From: [Clostridium] polysaccharolyticum
GTDB taxonomy: Bacteria > Bacillota > Clostridia > Lachnospirales > Lachnospiraceae
Length of the DNA: 64,000 nt
Direction: 5' to 3'
Assembly (NCBI RefSeq): GCF_900111595.1
Contig: NZ_FOHN01000002.1
Coordinates: 124,001-188,000, forward strand
Part shown: positions 17,744 to 25,213 of the stretch, piece after piece
Position numbering within the stretch: position 1 is the first letter of the stretch
Layout: every line of letters starts with the position of its first letter
The notes under the pieces: generated by a model
What the model saw: only the letters and a program-made list of their open reading frames with translations
Told to the model about the DNA's origin: nothing
The model's database searches: none
Made by a program: the position numbers and the translations under genes

Positions 17744-17771
17744 GATTTCCTCCATTTTTTTCATTCCTTTT

Positions 17772-17800
17772 ATTATATCGTCTTAAATTTTTATAGTCAA
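17772..17800 (-). promoter_or_regulatory. pyrK promoter
   Basis: TTGACT (17795-17800), 17-bp spacer, TATAAT (17772-17777). It lies back to back with the thiT promoter. Confidence 0.75.
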
Positions 17801-17806
17801 TCCTAT

Positions 17807-17835
17807 TTGACAAGCAATTCAAATCCTGTTATAGT
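17807..17835 (+). promoter_or_regulatory. thiT promoter
   Basis: TTGACA (17807-17812), 17-bp spacer, TATAGT (17830-17835), about 20 bp before the riboswitch. Confidence 0.75.
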
Positions 17836-17860
17836 TTTGTTTACAGATATGAAACGTAAC

Positions 17861-17981
17861 TGCTAGGGGAGCGTCTGCTGAGAAGTGAAATCACTGACCC
17901 TTAACACTTGATCCAGATAATTCTGGCGTAAGGAAGCATTTGAAGCTATTCCTCCCTTGTATGTTACGAATACACAGGAGG
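17861..17981 (+). ncRNA. TPP riboswitch with translational expression platform
   Basis: The aptamer (17861-17938) has the THI-box landmarks GGGGAGC, GCTGAGA, GACCCTT, TTGATCCAGATAAT and TCTGGCGTAAGGA, closed by TGCT/AGCA. Downstream, CCTCC (17951-17955) can pair with GGAGG (17977-17981), the ribosome site of thiT, helped by GTAT/ATAC; alternatively AGGAA of the aptamer 3' side pairs with TTCCT and frees the site. This predicts that TPP blocks translation of thiT. Confidence 0.93.
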
Positions 17982-17988
17982 TATTTTT

Positions 17989-18651
17989 ATGCTTAAATAT
18001 TTTTACTCGGTAAACAATGGAACCATCTCTTTTAAAACTCCAAGTTACATGGTAATCCTTGTTTTAGCCGCTCTTTTGTTATTGCTGGCTTCTATTTTGG
18101 GAAGCAGAAAATGTTCTAAAAAATTCAGTACCAGACAGCTTGCATTTTGTTCCATCTGCATGGCATTAGCTTTCGCTTTATCTTTTGCCAAACTTTTTGA
18201 AGCTCCTATGGGTGGTTCTATCACCCCTATGAGTGCTTTTTTCATTACATTTGTTGGATATCTTTATGGTACATATGCTGGTGTAATAACAGGAATTGCT
18301 TATGGATTTTTACAGCTTACGGTAGGTACTGGCCTGATTCATCCAGTCCAGATTCTGGTAGATTATCCTCTTGCTTTTGGTGCTCTTGGACTTAGCGGGC
18401 TTTTTGCCAATTCTAAAAATGGATTAATAAAAGGATATCTTCTTGGAATTACAGGACGATTATTTTTTCACGTTCTAAGCGGAGTTGTTTTCTTTGCTTC
18501 TTACGCAGGAGATCAGAATGTCTTTTGGTATTCCTTTACTTACAATATTGGTTATATTGGAATCGAAGGAATTCTTACTATTATAATTCTATTTGTTCCT
18601 GCAGTAAAAAAAGGGATTGGACAGATTAATAGAATTGCTTTAGATAGTTAA
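17989..18651 (+). CDS. thiT: Thiamine ECF transporter substrate-binding subunit
   Basis: The membrane S component that captures thiamine for an energy-coupling-factor transporter; the shared ATPases and EcfT are not in this window. 220 residues with six hydrophobic segments. The family stretch around GSITPMSAFFITFVGYLYG and the DYPLAFGALGLSG motif (near residue 125) identify ThiT. The N-terminal ~45 residues include an extra hydrophobic helix before the conserved part. The ATG at 17989 sits seven bases after AGGAGG, which the upstream TPP riboswitch can sequester. It lies between pyrK and pyrF on the opposite strand and is a single-gene unit with its own terminator. Confidence 0.93.
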   Translation: MLKYFYSVNNGTISFKTPSYMVILVLAALLLLLASILGSRKCSKKFSTRQLAFCSICMALAFALSFAKLFEAPMGGSITPMSAFFITFVGYLYGTYAGVITGIAYGFLQLTVGTGLIHPVQILVDYPLAFGALGLSGLFANSKNGLIKGYLLGITGRLFFHVLSGVVFFASYAGDQNVFWYSFTYNIGYIGIEGILTIIILFVPAVKKGIGQINRIALDS

Positions 18652-18658
18652 TAGAAAG

Positions 18659-18696
18659 AAAAAAGCTGAACACTTTTTCTGTGTCCAGCTTTTTTC
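18659..18696. terminator. Strong hairpin between convergent thiT and pyrF
   Basis: AAAAAAGCTG-ACAC pairs with GTGT-CAGCTTTTTT, with one mismatch. The A/T flanks make it work on both strands, ending thiT and pyrF. Confidence 0.88.
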
Positions 18697-18733
18697 TTAA
18701 CCATTATTCTGCTCCGTTTTAACCAGTTCTTTC

Positions 18734-19660
18734 TTACTTTCCAGCCAATGCTCCAAGCAAATCCTCTTTCATATCCAGTACAGCCTGTCTTGATGCATCT
18801 GCATAAGCTTCTGCTCCAAATCTTGCATACTTATCCTGCTTGTAAGCAGCAATAATGCCTCTAGAGGAATTAACAATAGCTCCTAATCCATCTTTATTGA
18901 AATAATGTACAAGATCGGAACCTTTCCCTCCCTGTGCACCATATCCAGGTACTAAGATATAAGTCTTTGGCATTAACTGTCTTAACACCTTCCCAATTTC
19001 CGGATAAGTAGCACCTACTACTGCACCTACATAACTATAGGAATCTCCCATATGGGATTGTCCCCATTCATCCACCATTTTTCCTACTATTTCATACAAA
19101 GGCTTTCCATCTGCCAAACGATCCTGAAATTCTCCACTAGATGGATTGGATGTCTTAACAAGAACAAAGATACCTTTCTTTTCTTCCTTACATACCTCAA
19201 TAAAAGGTTTCACGCCATCAGTTCCTAAGTACGGATTTACAGTTACAAAATCCTCATCAAATGCACGGAATTTATTGCTGCCAACCTGAACCTGTCCAAC
19301 ATGTGCAGTTGCATAAGCTCCTGAAGTAGAACCAATGTCACCACGTTTGATATCTCCGATTACCACTAAATCTTTTTCCTTACAGTAATCAACAGTCTTT
19401 TTAAACGCCTGTAAACCAGGAATTCCAAACTGCTCATACATAGCAATCTGTGGCTTTACTGCTGGAATCAGATCACAAACAGCATCTACAATCCCTTTGT
19501 TAAACTGCCAGATGGCTTCTCCTGCCCCTTCTAATGTTTCACCATATTCAGCAAATGCTTTTTCCTTAATATGATCCGGTACATAATTAAGCATAGGATC
19601 TAACCCTGCTACAATCGGTGCCTGTAAATCTTCAATCTTCTTTACTAATTTGTTAATCAT
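18734..19660 (-). CDS. pyrF: Orotidine 5'-phosphate decarboxylase, long form
   Basis: Decarboxylates OMP to UMP, the last step of de novo UMP synthesis. 308 residues, the longer type-2 form. Visible motifs are VAGLDPML near the N-terminus, the catalytic Lys-Asp set in VIGDIKRGDIGST (near residue 100), FVLVKTSNPSS, and LVPGYGAQGG as the phosphate loop. The ATG at 19660 is chosen because the product then begins MINKLVKKIED; an in-frame TTG at 19666 is closer to AAAGG and possible. It follows the Nudix-like gene after 34 bp and probably shares its promoter at 20188-20216. Confidence 0.95.
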   Translation of the reverse strand: MINKLVKKIEDLQAPIVAGLDPMLNYVPDHIKEKAFAEYGETLEGAGEAIWQFNKGIVDAVCDLIPAVKPQIAMYEQFGIPGLQAFKKTVDYCKEKDLVVIGDIKRGDIGSTSGAYATAHVGQVQVGSNKFRAFDEDFVTVNPYLGTDGVKPFIEVCKEEKKGIFVLVKTSNPSSGEFQDRLADGKPLYEIVGKMVDEWGQSHMGDSYSYVGAVVGATYPEIGKVLRQLMPKTYILVPGYGAQGGKGSDLVHYFNKDGLGAIVNSSRGIIAAYKQDKYARFGAEAYADASRQAVLDMKEDLLGALAGK

Positions 19661-19694
19661 AATCAATCAAGCCTTTCTACTATCCTGTTGTATA

Positions 19695-20099
19695 TTATAG
19701 TTCATCTGCTAAGCTTTTTTCGATATCCTCTAGCACGTGCGGATTGGTAATATACTCTTTTATCTCCTCTTTAGTAACCCATTTGTATTCAATCAAATCT
19801 TCTGATAATACAATGTCATCATTGGCAGTAATCATTAAATATGCCAATCCGATACTACATACATCCCCTAGCATAAAGGACCAGGTATACATTATCTTCC
19901 CTATGTAAGCATCGATCCCTGTCATGTCTGCAACAGCACGCACAACCGCTTTATCTGGCGATTCTCCAAATACAACCTGGCCATCTAAAAACTCCCATTG
20001 ATACGGCTCTTCAATTCTGTCATCGTACCATCGCTTTACAATCAGGTATTTGTCATCATGCTGCACTATTCCTTTTACTTTGATTTTATATTTTTCCAT
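19695..20099 (-). CDS. Nudix-like protein with degenerate catalytic box
   Basis: 134 residues of Nudix fold upstream of pyrF. The region equivalent to the Nudix box begins GESPDKAVVRAVADMTGID (from about residue 48). In an active enzyme it would carry RE..EE; here those positions are Arg-Ala and Asp-Met, so the metal-binding glutamates are lost. It is probably a binding or regulatory protein rather than a diphosphohydrolase. The ATG at 20099 has GGAGG five bases upstream. A leader hairpin (AAGGCTT 20132-20138 with AAGCCTT 20154-20160) lies before it. Position suggests a link to pyrimidine nucleotides, but no ligand can be named. Confidence 0.78.
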   Translation of the reverse strand: MEKYKIKVKGIVQHDDKYLIVKRWYDDRIEEPYQWEFLDGQVVFGESPDKAVVRAVADMTGIDAYIGKIMYTWSFMLGDVCSIGLAYLMITANDDIVLSEDLIEYKWVTKEEIKEYITNPHVLEDIEKSLADEL

Positions 20100-20187
20100 A
20101 CTTCCCTCCAATTATGCTATATGCTAACAGGAAGGCTTCTACTATAAAAGTCTAAGCCTTACTATCTTTCTAACAGAATCTCAAAAT

Positions 20188-20216
20188 ATTATAGCATAGT
20201 ATGTCCCATACTTCAA
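20188..20216 (-). promoter_or_regulatory. Promoter of the Nudix-like/pyrF unit
   Basis: TTGAAG (20211-20216), 17-bp spacer, TATAAT (20188-20193). The -35 overlaps the last codons of the permease gene. Confidence 0.7.
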
Positions 20217-21343
20217 TTAATTGTCTTACTAGACTTTTTCGTTAATCGCTGTTTTACATTCTCACCAATTAAAGCATAAATTACCGACATAGTAGGTACA
20301 CTGACCATAATTCCTGCAAGGCCGAACAAGCCTCCACCAACTGTTACAGCGAAAATAACCCAGATTCCCGGAAGTCCAATGGAACTGCCTACTACTCTTG
20401 GATATATCAGATTGTTTTCCAGCTGCTGCAGAATTGTCAGGTATATAAAGAACATTACCGCATTAATTGGCGAAACCAAGGCTAACAGCAAAAATGATAA
20501 TCCTCCACCAATCCAGGCTCCTGCAACAGGAATTAAAGCCGTTACTGCTATCAGGGTACTAATCAGAACGGAATAATCAAAGCGGAATATATTCATTCCT
20601 ATAAAACACAGTCCACCTAAAATACAAGCTTCTGTAACTTGTCCAATTAAATACTTTCCAAAAATATCATTTACAATTAAAGCAATTTTCTCATTTTTCT
20701 TAGAATACTTTTCTGGAATATATGCATGATTCAGCTGTGCAATCTGTTTAAGCAGATGCTCTTTTCCTGCTAAAAGGTTTATGGCAAACACAAGGGTAAT
20801 TACTAAATTAAAAATTACACTAACAAGGTTTGTCGTCACGGTAATCAATCTAGGAACAATATCACGAATGTAATTTACAACAAATGTAGATACAGACTGG
20901 ATAATATCTGTCAGCTGTCCTGACAGCATTTGAAAGTCCACACTTTTTAAATTGTATTTGTCACTTAAATCATTGATCCAGACTTCTAATCTGTTAATAT
21001 ATATGCCCGTTCTTGATATAAACATATTGGCATTTACTACTAGCTGAGGAACAATGAACCAGATAACCGCCACTATAATTAATAAAAAAATTAAAAATGC
21101 AATGGTTATAGATAATCCTCTGACAGTTGACTTTTTCTTTATCTTCTTACTAAGAAGACGTTCAAAAAAGCACATAGGTTTATTTAAGATAAATGCAAGT
21201 ACCACTCCTAATAAAAAGGGCGATAAAATATGCATGATATTACTTAAAACGCCCCTGACAAAATCAAACTTCATAACGACAAACAGTAAAAACGCAGCAT
21301 ACGTTATGACGATCAATTTTTTTCTTAAACTTAAATCCTTCAT
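20213..21343 (-). CDS. AI-2E/PerM family transporter
   Basis: A polytopic membrane protein (376 residues) of the AI-2E exporter-like superfamily; some members export autoinducer-2, others move Na+ or act in other transport. About eight hydrophobic segments are seen, four near the N-terminus (10-90), and the family C-terminal core (PVAGAWIGGGLSFLLLAL, then NNLIYPRVVGSSIGLPGIW) is clear. I chose the ATG at 21343 with GGAGG five bases upstream; the ORF extends four codons further with no site. It has its own promoter. The substrate cannot be read from sequence. Confidence 0.85.
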   Translation of the reverse strand: MKDLSLRKKLIVITYAAFLLFVVMKFDFVRGVLSNIMHILSPFLLGVVLAFILNKPMCFFERLLSKKIKKKSTVRGLSITIAFLIFLLIIVAVIWFIVPQLVVNANMFISRTGIYINRLEVWINDLSDKYNLKSVDFQMLSGQLTDIIQSVSTFVVNYIRDIVPRLITVTTNLVSVIFNLVITLVFAINLLAGKEHLLKQIAQLNHAYIPEKYSKKNEKIALIVNDIFGKYLIGQVTEACILGGLCFIGMNIFRFDYSVLISTLIAVTALIPVAGAWIGGGLSFLLLALVSPINAVMFFIYLTILQQLENNLIYPRVVGSSIGLPGIWVIFAVTVGGGLFGLAGIMVSVPTMSVIYALIGENVKQRLTKKSSKTIN

Positions 21344-21391
21344 AATTTCCTCCATACATCCTTACATTTCTTTCGAAATCGTTGTAATTCT

Positions 21392-21420
21392 AGTATACTG
21401 TTTTTTCTCCTGTTACGCAA
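21392..21420 (-). promoter_or_regulatory. Promoter of the AI-2E family gene
   Basis: TTGCGT (21415-21420), 17-bp spacer, TATACT (21392-21397). Confidence 0.6.
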
Positions 21421-21448
21421 TTGCCGTTTTTCCATTTCGAACCGTCCT

Positions 21449-21883
21449 TTATATCACATAATCATCAAATACTGTCTTCTGGTACATATCCACCAGATCC
21501 TGCAGGGTAAGTTCCTCCAAAAGCAGTACTACCTTTTCTGATATAAGCTGTAGCATCTGATCTACCACTGTTTCATTGGTGTAATCCATATTCTTGTTCT
21601 CTCGTCCTTCGTATTCCTCTACAAGAGTTCTTTCTGTTAATCGAAGAATTGTCCCGATTGTATAATTCTCTGGTTTTTTTGCCAGCTTATACCCTCCATT
21701 GGAACCTCTTGTGCTTTTTACAAGTCCCGCCTTTGATAACAGAGAACTGGTCTGCTCTAAATACTTCTCTGACAGCTCCTGTCTTGAAGAAATCAGTTTA
21801 AGGGAAATATATTCCCCTGTGTCATTCACTGCCAGATCAAGCAGAAAACGAATCGCATATTTTCCCTTCGAAGATACTTTCAT
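21449..21883 (-). CDS. Rrf2-family transcriptional regulator
   Basis: A winged-helix regulator of the Rrf2 family (144 residues). The DNA-binding part is MKVSSKGKYAIRFLLDLA followed by LISSRQELSEKYLEQ and RGSNGGYKLAK, the wing. There are no cysteines for a [2Fe-2S] cluster as in IscR, so it senses something else or works without a cluster. The start at ATG 21883 has GAGGGGG eight bases upstream; the upstream ORF extension lacks a site. A perfect dyad overlapping its own -10 (21989-22007) suggests autorepression. No iron-sulfur genes are adjacent, so its targets are unknown. Confidence 0.88.
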   Translation of the reverse strand: MKVSSKGKYAIRFLLDLAVNDTGEYISLKLISSRQELSEKYLEQTSSLLSKAGLVKSTRGSNGGYKLAKKPENYTIGTILRLTERTLVEEYEGRENKNMDYTNETVVDQMLQLISEKVVLLLEELTLQDLVDMYQKTVFDDYVI

Positions 21884-21988
21884 TCCGATATCCCCCTCTA
21901 CTTTTCCTAATAGAAATCTATAGAATCCTTCCCTCCTGAAATACATACGGCAATTTTATCACCTTCCTATTTATATATTTCATATATA

Positions 21989-22030
21989 TATACTATGAAT
22001 TAGTATAAAACTATCTATGTCATTCGTCAA
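21989..22030 (-). promoter_or_regulatory. Promoter with overlapping dyad operator before the Rrf2 gene
   Basis: TTGACG (22025-22030), 17-bp spacer and TATACT (22002-22007) form the promoter. TATACTA (21989-21995) and TAGTATA (22001-22007) are a perfect inverted repeat with a 5-bp centre, covering the -10. An Rrf2 dimer bound here would repress its own gene; this is inferred. Confidence 0.55.
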
Positions 22031-22032
22031 TG

Positions 22033-22091
22033 GAAAAAAGCTGTCTCCATTTCCAACGATATATTTTCGCAGAAACAGAAACAGCTTTTTC
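22033..22091 (-). terminator. Terminator of the chemoreceptor gene
   Basis: On the minus strand AAAAAGCTGTTTC pairs with GAGACAGCTTTTTT across a long loop, one wobble, ending in a T-run, just downstream of the chemoreceptor stop. Confidence 0.75.
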
Positions 22092-22108
22092 TGTTTATTT
22101 ATGTAATT

Positions 22109-23803
22109 TTACTGGTTAATGTACTTCTTAACTTCACCTAAAAGAGCCTTAGATACGTCTTCACTAACTTGCATTCCTTCCGTAACCCCTTCCATGGCAG
22201 AAACCATATCCGTTGCATTTTCTGCTACAGAGTTAATAGTTCCAGAACTTTCTTCAATGGTATCTGCAATTAAATGAATGGAGTGATCTACTGTCTGCAT
22301 CGTATCCTGTAACTGATCTGACATCTTGGCAAAATCATGGAACTTCTTATCAATTTCATGAACCCCTTCATAGTAATGTGCTGCCATAGCCACAAATGAG
22401 TCGTAATCGCCCATTACAGTTTCCTCAATGAAATGAATCATCTTAGAAGAATCTCCTGACAGCCTATGTACTGCTTTTTGCACTAACTTGCTTATCTCCT
22501 GAATAGTATTAGCCGTTTCCTTGCTGGTATCTGCAAGCTCACGGATTTCATCCGCAACAACAGAAAATCCTTTTCCCGCTTCTCCTGCTCTGGCTGCTTC
22601 TATGGATGCATTTAATGCCAATAGATTCGTCTGGGCAGAAATGTTTAAGATTTCTTCCGTTAATTCATCAATTTTGTCTACCTGTCTGCTGTTATCAATA
22701 GATTTAGACAAGTCACTACTGATTTCTTCAATGACATCTTTCGTTTCTTCTTTACTCCGATTGGCCTGCTTTTTACTTGTTTTCGCTTCTTTCATAAGCT
22801 TGCTGGCATAGGCAGAACCATCTTTAGCATTTTCTGCGAATTTCACCATCTGGTCATAGATTTCATCCGAATTTGATGTTAATTCCTGTGTCGTTACCGC
22901 AATTTCCTGCATACTTGATGCTAATTCTTCCATTGCCACTGAAGAATCATTTACACTAGTATTGGTATCTGCCACTTTTCCTGAAACTACCTTGACGCTA
23001 GTAATCAGGCGGTTAGAATCTTCACTGATTAGCAGAAGAATATTTCCCATTTTCTCAATCAGCAGATTAATGTTGTTTACCAGAATGCCTATTTCATCCT
23101 TAGATTTAATGAAAATGCGGTCATTAGTGTCAAATTTATTGCGGTTGAGTTTTTTAATTATAATGTCTAGCTGTTTTTTTACACGCTCAATTGGAATCAC
23201 AACAATCCATACCAGATAAACAGCCATTAAAATAGCAACAAAGATTACAATGATGTTACCTGTATTGATAGAACTGCTTGCCCTATCCGCAGTATGAATC
23301 AGGCTAGTCTGCTGATTATTGGTTGCTGTTGCATTTTCCGTAATCATCTCATTGAGCAGCATGCCAACTTTCTCACCGGCTTCTGTTACGCTGGAAACTC
23401 TCACATTTCCTTTTAGATAAGATTCAAAATAATTACTATAAGAGTCTGCTAGTTCTAAAAGTTTGTCTGCATTACGGATGTCTTTTTCATCTGTTGCACT
23501 GTCCCTGTAAGTCTGAATAACTTCAGAAAGTTTTAAAAACTGATCCTTTTGCGCTGCTTTCGCCTCAACCTTTACATTCTCATCCTGAGCTGTAAAAAAT
23601 GTAAGCAGATTTGTCTGAGTCTTCACATATTGTGTATTGATTTCCTGTATGTATAAAATACGGCTGCCACTTCCATTTTTTACTGCAATGGTTGTCCTTC
23701 TTACGTCTGTCAATGACTTTTGGCTAATCGCCCCGATCCCTAAAGTCATTGCCATCATAATGACTACTGCAACAATTACTTTTACTTTCATATTCAATTT
23801 CAT
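22109..23803 (-). CDS. Methyl-accepting chemotaxis protein
   Basis: A transmembrane chemoreceptor (564 residues). A helix near residues 5-25, an extracytoplasmic four-helix-bundle-like sensor (about 30-180, with QKSLTDVRR and LLTFFTAQ), a second helix (about 185-208, [21 protein letters not shown]), a HAMP-like linker, and a signalling hairpin whose tip reads [16 protein letters not shown] then [11 protein letters not shown] second Met-rich start option (GTG at 23812) is less likely; the ATG at 23803 is closer to AAGGGG. No other chemotaxis genes are in the window. The ligand is unknown. Confidence 0.9.
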   Translation of the reverse strand: MKLNMKVKVIVAVVIMMAMTLGIGAISQKSLTDVRRTTIAVKNGSGSRILYIQEINTQYVKTQTNLLTFFTAQDENVKVEAKAAQKDQFLKLSEVIQTYRDSATDEKDIRNADKLLELADSYSNYFESYLKGNVRVSSVTEAGEKVGMLLNEMITENATATNNQQTSLIHTADRASSSINTGNIIVIFVAILMAVYLVWIVVIPIERVKKQLDIIIKKLNRNKFDTNDRIFIKSKDEIGILVNNINLLIEKMGNILLLISEDSNRLITSVKVVSGKVADTNTSVNDSSVAMEELASSMQEIAVTTQELTSNSDEIYDQMVKFAENAKDGSAYASKLMKEAKTSKKQANRSKEETKDVIEEISSDLSKSIDNSRQVDKIDELTEEILNISAQTNLLALNASIEAARAGEAGKGFSVVADEIRELADTSKETANTIQEISKLVQKAVHRLSGDSSKMIHFIEETVMGDYDSFVAMAAHYYEGVHEIDKKFHDFAKMSDQLQDTMQTVDHSIHLIADTIEESSGTINSVAENATDMVSAMEGVTEGMQVSEDVSKALLGEVKKYINQ

Positions 23804-23844
23804 AATAAGCACCCCTTATAAGCAAATATTCTAATGTTATATTA

Positions 23845-23873
23845 ATTATATAATAAACTGCCTTATCAAACAA
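23845..23873 (-). promoter_or_regulatory. Promoter of the chemoreceptor gene
   Basis: TTGTTT (23868-23873), 17-bp spacer, TATAAT (23845-23850). Confidence 0.6.
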
Positions 23874-23919
23874 TAATTTTCCTATAGTTCTATAAATTCT
23901 ATAGTTCTTTTTCATAATT

Positions 23920-23953
23920 TCTGGTTTAATCAGCAAACCAGATATGCTGATTA
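23920..23953. repeat. Two mutually exclusive overlapping inverted repeats
   Basis: TCTGGTTT (23920-23927) pairs with AAACCAGA (23935-23942). TAATCAGCA (23927-23935) pairs with TGCTGATTA (23945-23953). The two hairpins share bases and cannot form together. Directly next to it is a direct repeat of CTATAGTTCT. It lies downstream of the mntP 3' region and upstream of the chemoreceptor promoter. Confidence 0.5.
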
Positions 23954-24042
23954 TAAATAAAAACGTAAGAAAGGATGAATGGTCATTTGACCAATATACA
24001 CAATGAACAAACAATTTTGTAGATTATGGAACAGCATCTCTT

Positions 24043-24252
24043 CTACCACATATGAAAGCATCGCCAAATATATTCGGGATTGATGGCATTGGTCTTTTCT
24101 TCTGTTCCTAGCCCTTTCACAAACTGCATTGCCAGGAACAGAATACACGCCACAATAGCCACTTTGACATATTTTCCGCAATAATAAAATCCGTCCTTCC
24201 AGTTTGCACATCTATAAACTATATGCCCAACTGCCTTGATTATGACAAAAAA
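24043..24252 (-). pseudogene. Start-less small membrane ORF continuing from mntP in the -1 frame
   Basis: An open frame of 69 codons follows a TAA at 24253-24255 and contains no ATG, GTG or TTG before its helix, yet its sequence is orderly: VIIKAVGHIVYRC, then WKDGFYYCGKY, a hydrophobic helix (VAIVACILFLAMQFV) and a polar tail ending IWRCFHMW. It overlaps the end of mntP. The mntP frame reads AAT TTT TTG TCA TAA there, and a -1 slip on T TTT TTG would join mntP to this frame. It may be a decayed gene, an indel in the T-run, or a frameshift product. The rest of 23813-24042 holds only the chemoreceptor promoter and repeats. Confidence 0.45.
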
Positions 24253-24827
24253 TTAAAAAATATTACTCCTAAATGCTCCAATAGAATTTTAAGACCAATT
24301 AAAATAAGAATTACGCCCCCTGCAATTTCAGCTTTACTTTTAAATTTCATGCCAAAACGGTTTCCGATCATAACACCGCCAAAAGATAAAACAAAAGTAG
24401 TAATCCCAATAATGGTAATAGAGCTTGCAATTGATACTTTCAGGAATGCAAGGGTAATCCCCACTGCTAATGCATCAATACTTGTAGCAACCGCCATAAT
24501 TGTCAGCTCTTTCAAATCCAGCTTATCACCTGCTGTTTCTTCTTTCTCTTCTTCCCCTTTGATTGCTTCATAAACCATCTTGCCACCTATATATGCAAGC
24601 AAAGCAAATGCAATCCAGTGATCTACACTTTTAATGCAAGATTCAAAACTTTTTCCAAGAAACCAGCCGATTAATGGCATAAACGCCTGAAATCCCCCGA
24701 AAAACAAAGCAATTATTATGGTGTGCACGTAATTTACCTTTTTCATGTTGAGCCCTTTACACAATGCTACTGCAAAAGCATCCATAGACAGGCCCACACC
24801 AATTAAAAAAATCTCCTGATAACTCAT
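24240..24827 (-). CDS. mntP: Manganese efflux pump
   Basis: Membrane exporter of Mn(II). 195 residues, six hydrophobic segments, typical for MntP. Both conserved aspartate regions are visible: GLSMDAFAVALCKGL near the N-terminus and ATSIDALAVGITLAF near residue 117. The start is the ATG at 24827, five bases after AGGTGG; a GTG at 24836 is the alternative. The identification agrees with the manganese riboswitch just upstream. The tail is FFNFLS and ends on a T-run where a -1 slip would open the next frame. It is transcribed alone. Confidence 0.93.
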   Translation of the reverse strand: MSYQEIFLIGVGLSMDAFAVALCKGLNMKKVNYVHTIIIALFFGGFQAFMPLIGWFLGKSFESCIKSVDHWIAFALLAYIGGKMVYEAIKGEEEKEETAGDKLDLKELTIMAVATSIDALAVGITLAFLKVSIASSITIIGITTFVLSFGGVMIGNRFGMKFKSKAEIAGGVILILIGLKILLEHLGVIFFNFLS

Positions 24828-24885
24828 TGTCTCCACCTTTCTAATTTATCCTATTCATTTTCTTTTTACCTATTCCACATCATGC

Positions 24886-24917
24886 AAAAAAAAACAGGTA
24901 AGCCACAGCTATACCTG
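24886..24917 (-). terminator. Riboswitch-controlled terminator before mntP
   Basis: On the minus strand CAGGTA-AGC pairs with GCT-TACCTG, followed by nine T (24886-24894). It sits between the Mn aptamer and mntP and is the decision hairpin of the switch. Confidence 0.88.
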
Positions 24918-24980
24918 AATTATATTCTCTAACATCACATTCCTAATGAGAAACATTTTCATGTATAGCTTTAAAGCCAT

Positions 24981-25063
24981 ACATGAGTCTCATTATTTTA
25001 GACAAGCCTGGCCAGAAGCCAGTATGTTGACTTGCCACGCATGCGCCAATTACTCCCTCATGT
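24981..25063 (-). ncRNA. yybP-ykoY manganese riboswitch aptamer
   Basis: P1 is ACATGAG (25063-25057) pairing with CTCATGT (24987-24981). Between them are GGGAGTAA, GGCAAGTCAACATACTGG and the GAGACTC end, the core of the yybP-ykoY class that binds Mn(II). A near-perfect palindrome (24960-24985) and the terminator 24886-24917 form the expression platform. The predicted logic is given in the findings. This family usually turns genes on with Mn. Confidence 0.88.
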
Positions 25064-25074
25064 AGAGCGTCCTT

Positions 25075-25104
25075 ATTGTAACATACTGTTTTTTTTCATG
25101 TCAA
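25075..25104 (-). promoter_or_regulatory. mntP promoter
   Basis: TTGACA (25099-25104), 18-bp spacer, TACAAT (25075-25080). Transcription would begin a few bases before the aptamer. The stretch 25105-25213 holds no gene that I can see. Confidence 0.7.
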
Positions 25105-25213
25105 TGGTTACTGATTATTTTTATCAGTTGTTCTTATAACATATGCATAAAGTGATGTGCCTGTGATAAAAATGCATACGAAAATTTTATGATTTTCCTA
25201 TGCTGTTTTTCTT

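Noticed and set aside
21978-21994. Alternating TA stretch near the Rrf2 promoter
   Set aside because: Too short for a microsatellite of note and part of an AT-rich promoter region.
24223-24573. 116-codon plus-strand frame over mntP
   Set aside because: Antisense to a clear transporter gene with a matching riboswitch.
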